Source: Cyrtodaria siliqua
Taxonomy: Eukaryota; Mollusca; Bivalvia; Adapedonta; Hiatellidae
Assembly (NCBI GenBank): GCA_037043455.1
Contig: JAWPHD010011433.1
Span: 20,026 to 84,025 of the forward strand
Length of the DNA: 64,000 nucleotides
Direction: 5' to 3'
Shown: positions 61,880 to 64,000 of the stretch, one piece after another
How the letters are laid out: the number at the start of each line of letters is the position of its first letter
Numbering within the stretch: the first letter of the stretch is position 1
Translations under genes and position numbers: made by a program
The notes under the pieces: model-generated
Seen by the model: the letters and a program-made list of their open reading frames with translations, nothing else
What the model was told of the DNA's origin: nothing
The model's database searches: none

Positions 61880-62690
61880 TATACAAACCGTGGACCCCGC
61901 CCTGAGATTAACACATTATAAATGAAGATGTCTGCAGCTCCAATGCAATTTGCTGTATCTACCAAGAATCCAATGCCGTTTACGAACTTTCGCTGTGTTT
62001 TGTTTTTGTATTTTATATGTTTGTCTATACTTGTCTTTTTTTTGGTTTGAATATTACAAAAAATATTAGAGAAAAGGTGTACACGAAAATGACACGTTCA
62101 TTGCAAAGAAAAATATATCAGTTTATAATGAAAGTACTTTCTTATATACTTGGTTGTGGTCAGTTGTTGCTTTTTTATGCATGAACATATTAATTATAGT
62201 ATTCCAATGACAGGAAGTTGTAAGGAACGACGTAAGTTTATATTAATGTCTTCAGTGTCCACCCCTTTTCCCACCTCGAAAATGTATTACCATAGTTTAG
62301 GTTTTATGGTCCAACCAAACATCTTAAAAAGCATAAACATTGATTTAAAAATATTTTGTCATATTTCGTTCAATTTTTTACAGTTTTAAGAATGATCCCG
62401 ATTTCAATCCTATCAAAATTGAAGAATACGTCATCGTTAAACGTAAAAACAGTCTGTAAAATAAATAACTTTGTAAATGTAACAGTAGTTTTAACCGTCA
62501 AAAAGAAAAATATTGCATTCAACGACTACAGTCAACACAAAAAGCGGATCAAAAGAAAACAACAATTAAAAGGATATGTAACCAGAACAATATTTGATGT
62601 TTGATCTCATTTTGTGTTATATATTCTATTTCGCAGGTTGCAAATGGTAGAGCTATGGCTTGAAATGATAATAGAGAAATAACTATCTAA
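61880..62690. repeat. ~760-bp repeat, copy 2
   Basis: Second copy of 55235-55990. The 79-82-codon ORFs here (62150-62604) are low-complexity or unrecognised. Confidence 0.85.
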
Positions 62691-62699
62691 TAGTTGTGT

Positions 62700-63410
62700 A
62701 TTTTATAAAATTTAATGATATACCTTAAGGCTTTCAAAAGAGTATGATAATGGACCTATGGAAACGAACAAACACGATAAATACGAAATATTGCAGTCTC
62801 GGTTTGATTGAGACGTTCATGAACGGTAGTAAAATATGCTTGCTGCCGTTCACGCCCCCATATCCCCTGGTTGGGCTGAACTCAATATTCATAAAATCAA
62901 TAGTACACAATTTTAACCATCCCGACAATGGCATGCATATGGCGCTGGATATGCTATATGTACTGTCATTATTCCAGTGTCCAGTGGCGTATGGTCCAAG
63001 ATGGAATTTAACATTAATAGGCAATATAATTATAACACAAATATGAATAAAAAACCTAGAAAGCCACAAAGCAAGCACTGGCATAAATTAGAGCAACACG
63101 AGAATAAACCATTAAGAGCACGACAAAGACAAGAGATTTGAGATAAAGAGCAAATGCTACCATCCTCTCAGGATTTAGGTAGATGTCATCATACTTACTT
63201 TACGGAACCGTTTGCTTAAGATCAAGTTAAAAGGAATGTAGGCATACACCAATTCATTGGTTTAGGTTACATTTTATTATAACATGTCGTGTTGCATATT
63301 CCATATTGGAAATAAAATTTACTTGTGTTGTTGATCTTTTCCAGGTCTCACACATTGCCTTAACATAGTAACTTAATTTACTACACTATTTCCATACATT
63401 TGTGCTATCT
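62700..63410 (-). repeat. Tandem duplication unit 4, partial, exon deleted
   Basis: Matches units 1-3 from the family B start through the Penelope fragment to TTTCCATACATTTGTG. There it jumps directly to CTATCTCTAATCAAGCGCGA, skipping the TSP1 exon and the spacer. In unit 3 these points are about 910 bp apart. Confidence 0.85.
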
Positions 63411-63745
63411 CTAATCAAGCGCGAAATTCACAAGACAATGAGAATATTATTGACTTATTCTTAGGTGGGTATTTCGGAATTTTGACTAGTATAGAGAGTT
63501 GTGTTAATATAAACGTGTGGTAAGGTAGATAATTACCAGAATGTTACATTTTATAATAAAAGTATCACTTCCCCTTACTCTCATTGTAGGAGATCACTAC
63601 GATCACATTACGTGGTCCCGCCTTAATTCCATTAAGCGATGGGAAAGCTTATATTAGCAGGGTTTTATAACGGATATTTAGACAACAAAACATGTTTAAA
63701 AAACACTATTTACTGAAAAAAATCGATAACCTGTTTAAAACTACC
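63407..63745. repeat. Border repeat, copy 2
   Basis: Copy of 61396-61740, right border of the array. Confidence 0.8.
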
Positions 63746-64000
63746 TATTAAATGTTTTAGTTTTTTCAATATGCAAATATTTTAAGCCGAAATTAAAGTT
63801 TCATTTCAAATTCCAGTCAACCCGGTTTTCGCTTCTTAGAAAAGTGGTTGGATGGGGTATGAAAGTTAATACTCGGACCACGTAATGAGTAGTACAACGT
63901 GTTCTGTAAATGTCATCAAATGTGCTTCCTATTGGATACCAAATTATGAAGTAGTGAGAACATATATATCATCATACCGTTTACAAAGAAAACATACGTG
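63746..64000. other. No feature seen
   Basis: AT-rich window end. Confidence 0.5.

Noticed and set aside
62734..63084. 116-codon minus and 100-codon plus ORFs
   Set aside because: Both lie over the family B repeat in unit 4 and are not kept in units 1-3 at the same length.

Overview
This window looks like nuclear DNA from an invertebrate animal, most likely a bivalve or other lophotrochozoan mollusc. It is AT-rich, almost free of long ORFs and packed with nested repeats. Several repeat families resemble ones familiar from bivalve genomes: arrays rich in GACCTTGACCTTTGACCT, the ~150-bp 'GACCTGGGT...GCGCGACAC' satellite, and a 'CTCAAGGGTGAGCTATTGTGA' repeat. The species assignment is inference from these families.

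Host genes: only isolated exons are visible, all on the minus strand. Four are thrombospondin type-1 (TSP1) exons (60502-60672, 58653-58823, 56759-56929, 51227-51391), each with splice sites and phase 1-1. One is the first part of a scavenger-receptor cysteine-rich (SRCR) domain (35600-35796). They could belong to one secreted or cell-surface protein gene running right to left, but this is not proven. Three of the TSP1 exons lie in a ~1.89-kb tandem duplication. One has an in-frame stop, and a fourth partial unit lost its exon by deletion.

Layout. 0-8.4 kb: unique AT-rich DNA with a MITE, a 153-bp satellite, a candidate NRF1/CRE promoter element and two Penelope-like terminal fragments. 8.45-9.3 kb: an inverted-repeat element hit by a tRNA-derived SINE. 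9.6-10.6 kb: a 31-bp minisatellite. 11.07-17.81 kb: an element with A1...B1-A2-B2 split direct repeats and a shared TAA core at all junctions, the hallmark of Ngaro/PAT-type tyrosine-recombinase retrotransposons; it carries an SGNH-hydrolase-like ORF but no recognisable RT or recombinase. 20.7-22.9 kb: a decayed Penelope-like retroelement with inverted ends. 23.5-25.7 kb: a decayed LINE.

27.10-32.49 kb: an apparently complete hAT-type DNA transposon with matching TIRs, a 5-bp target duplication and a three-exon transposase gene that joins in frame. It sits inside a satellite unit, and its introns have taken a SINE (13-bp target duplication) and two TTAA-type MITEs. 35-40 kb: the SRCR exon, a TTAA MITE and a diverged 340-bp satellite. 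40.9-46.4 kb: a MITE split by a ~5-kb Helitron/Helentron-like insertion, itself built of ~140-bp repeats, duplicated as a ~2.1-kb block, with a microsatellite expansion in only one block. 46.6-50.5 kb: a long palindrome, a CRE-rich repeat and a foldback element split by a Penelope-like RT fragment. 51-55 kb: a TSP1 exon, a reverse-strand Penelope fragment and a decayed PIN-like gene. 55-64 kb: the TSP1-exon tandem duplication and its repeat borders.

The genes do not form a pathway. The picture is of a long-intron host gene, or genes, heavily remodelled by transposons, with one DNA transposon that could be recent.
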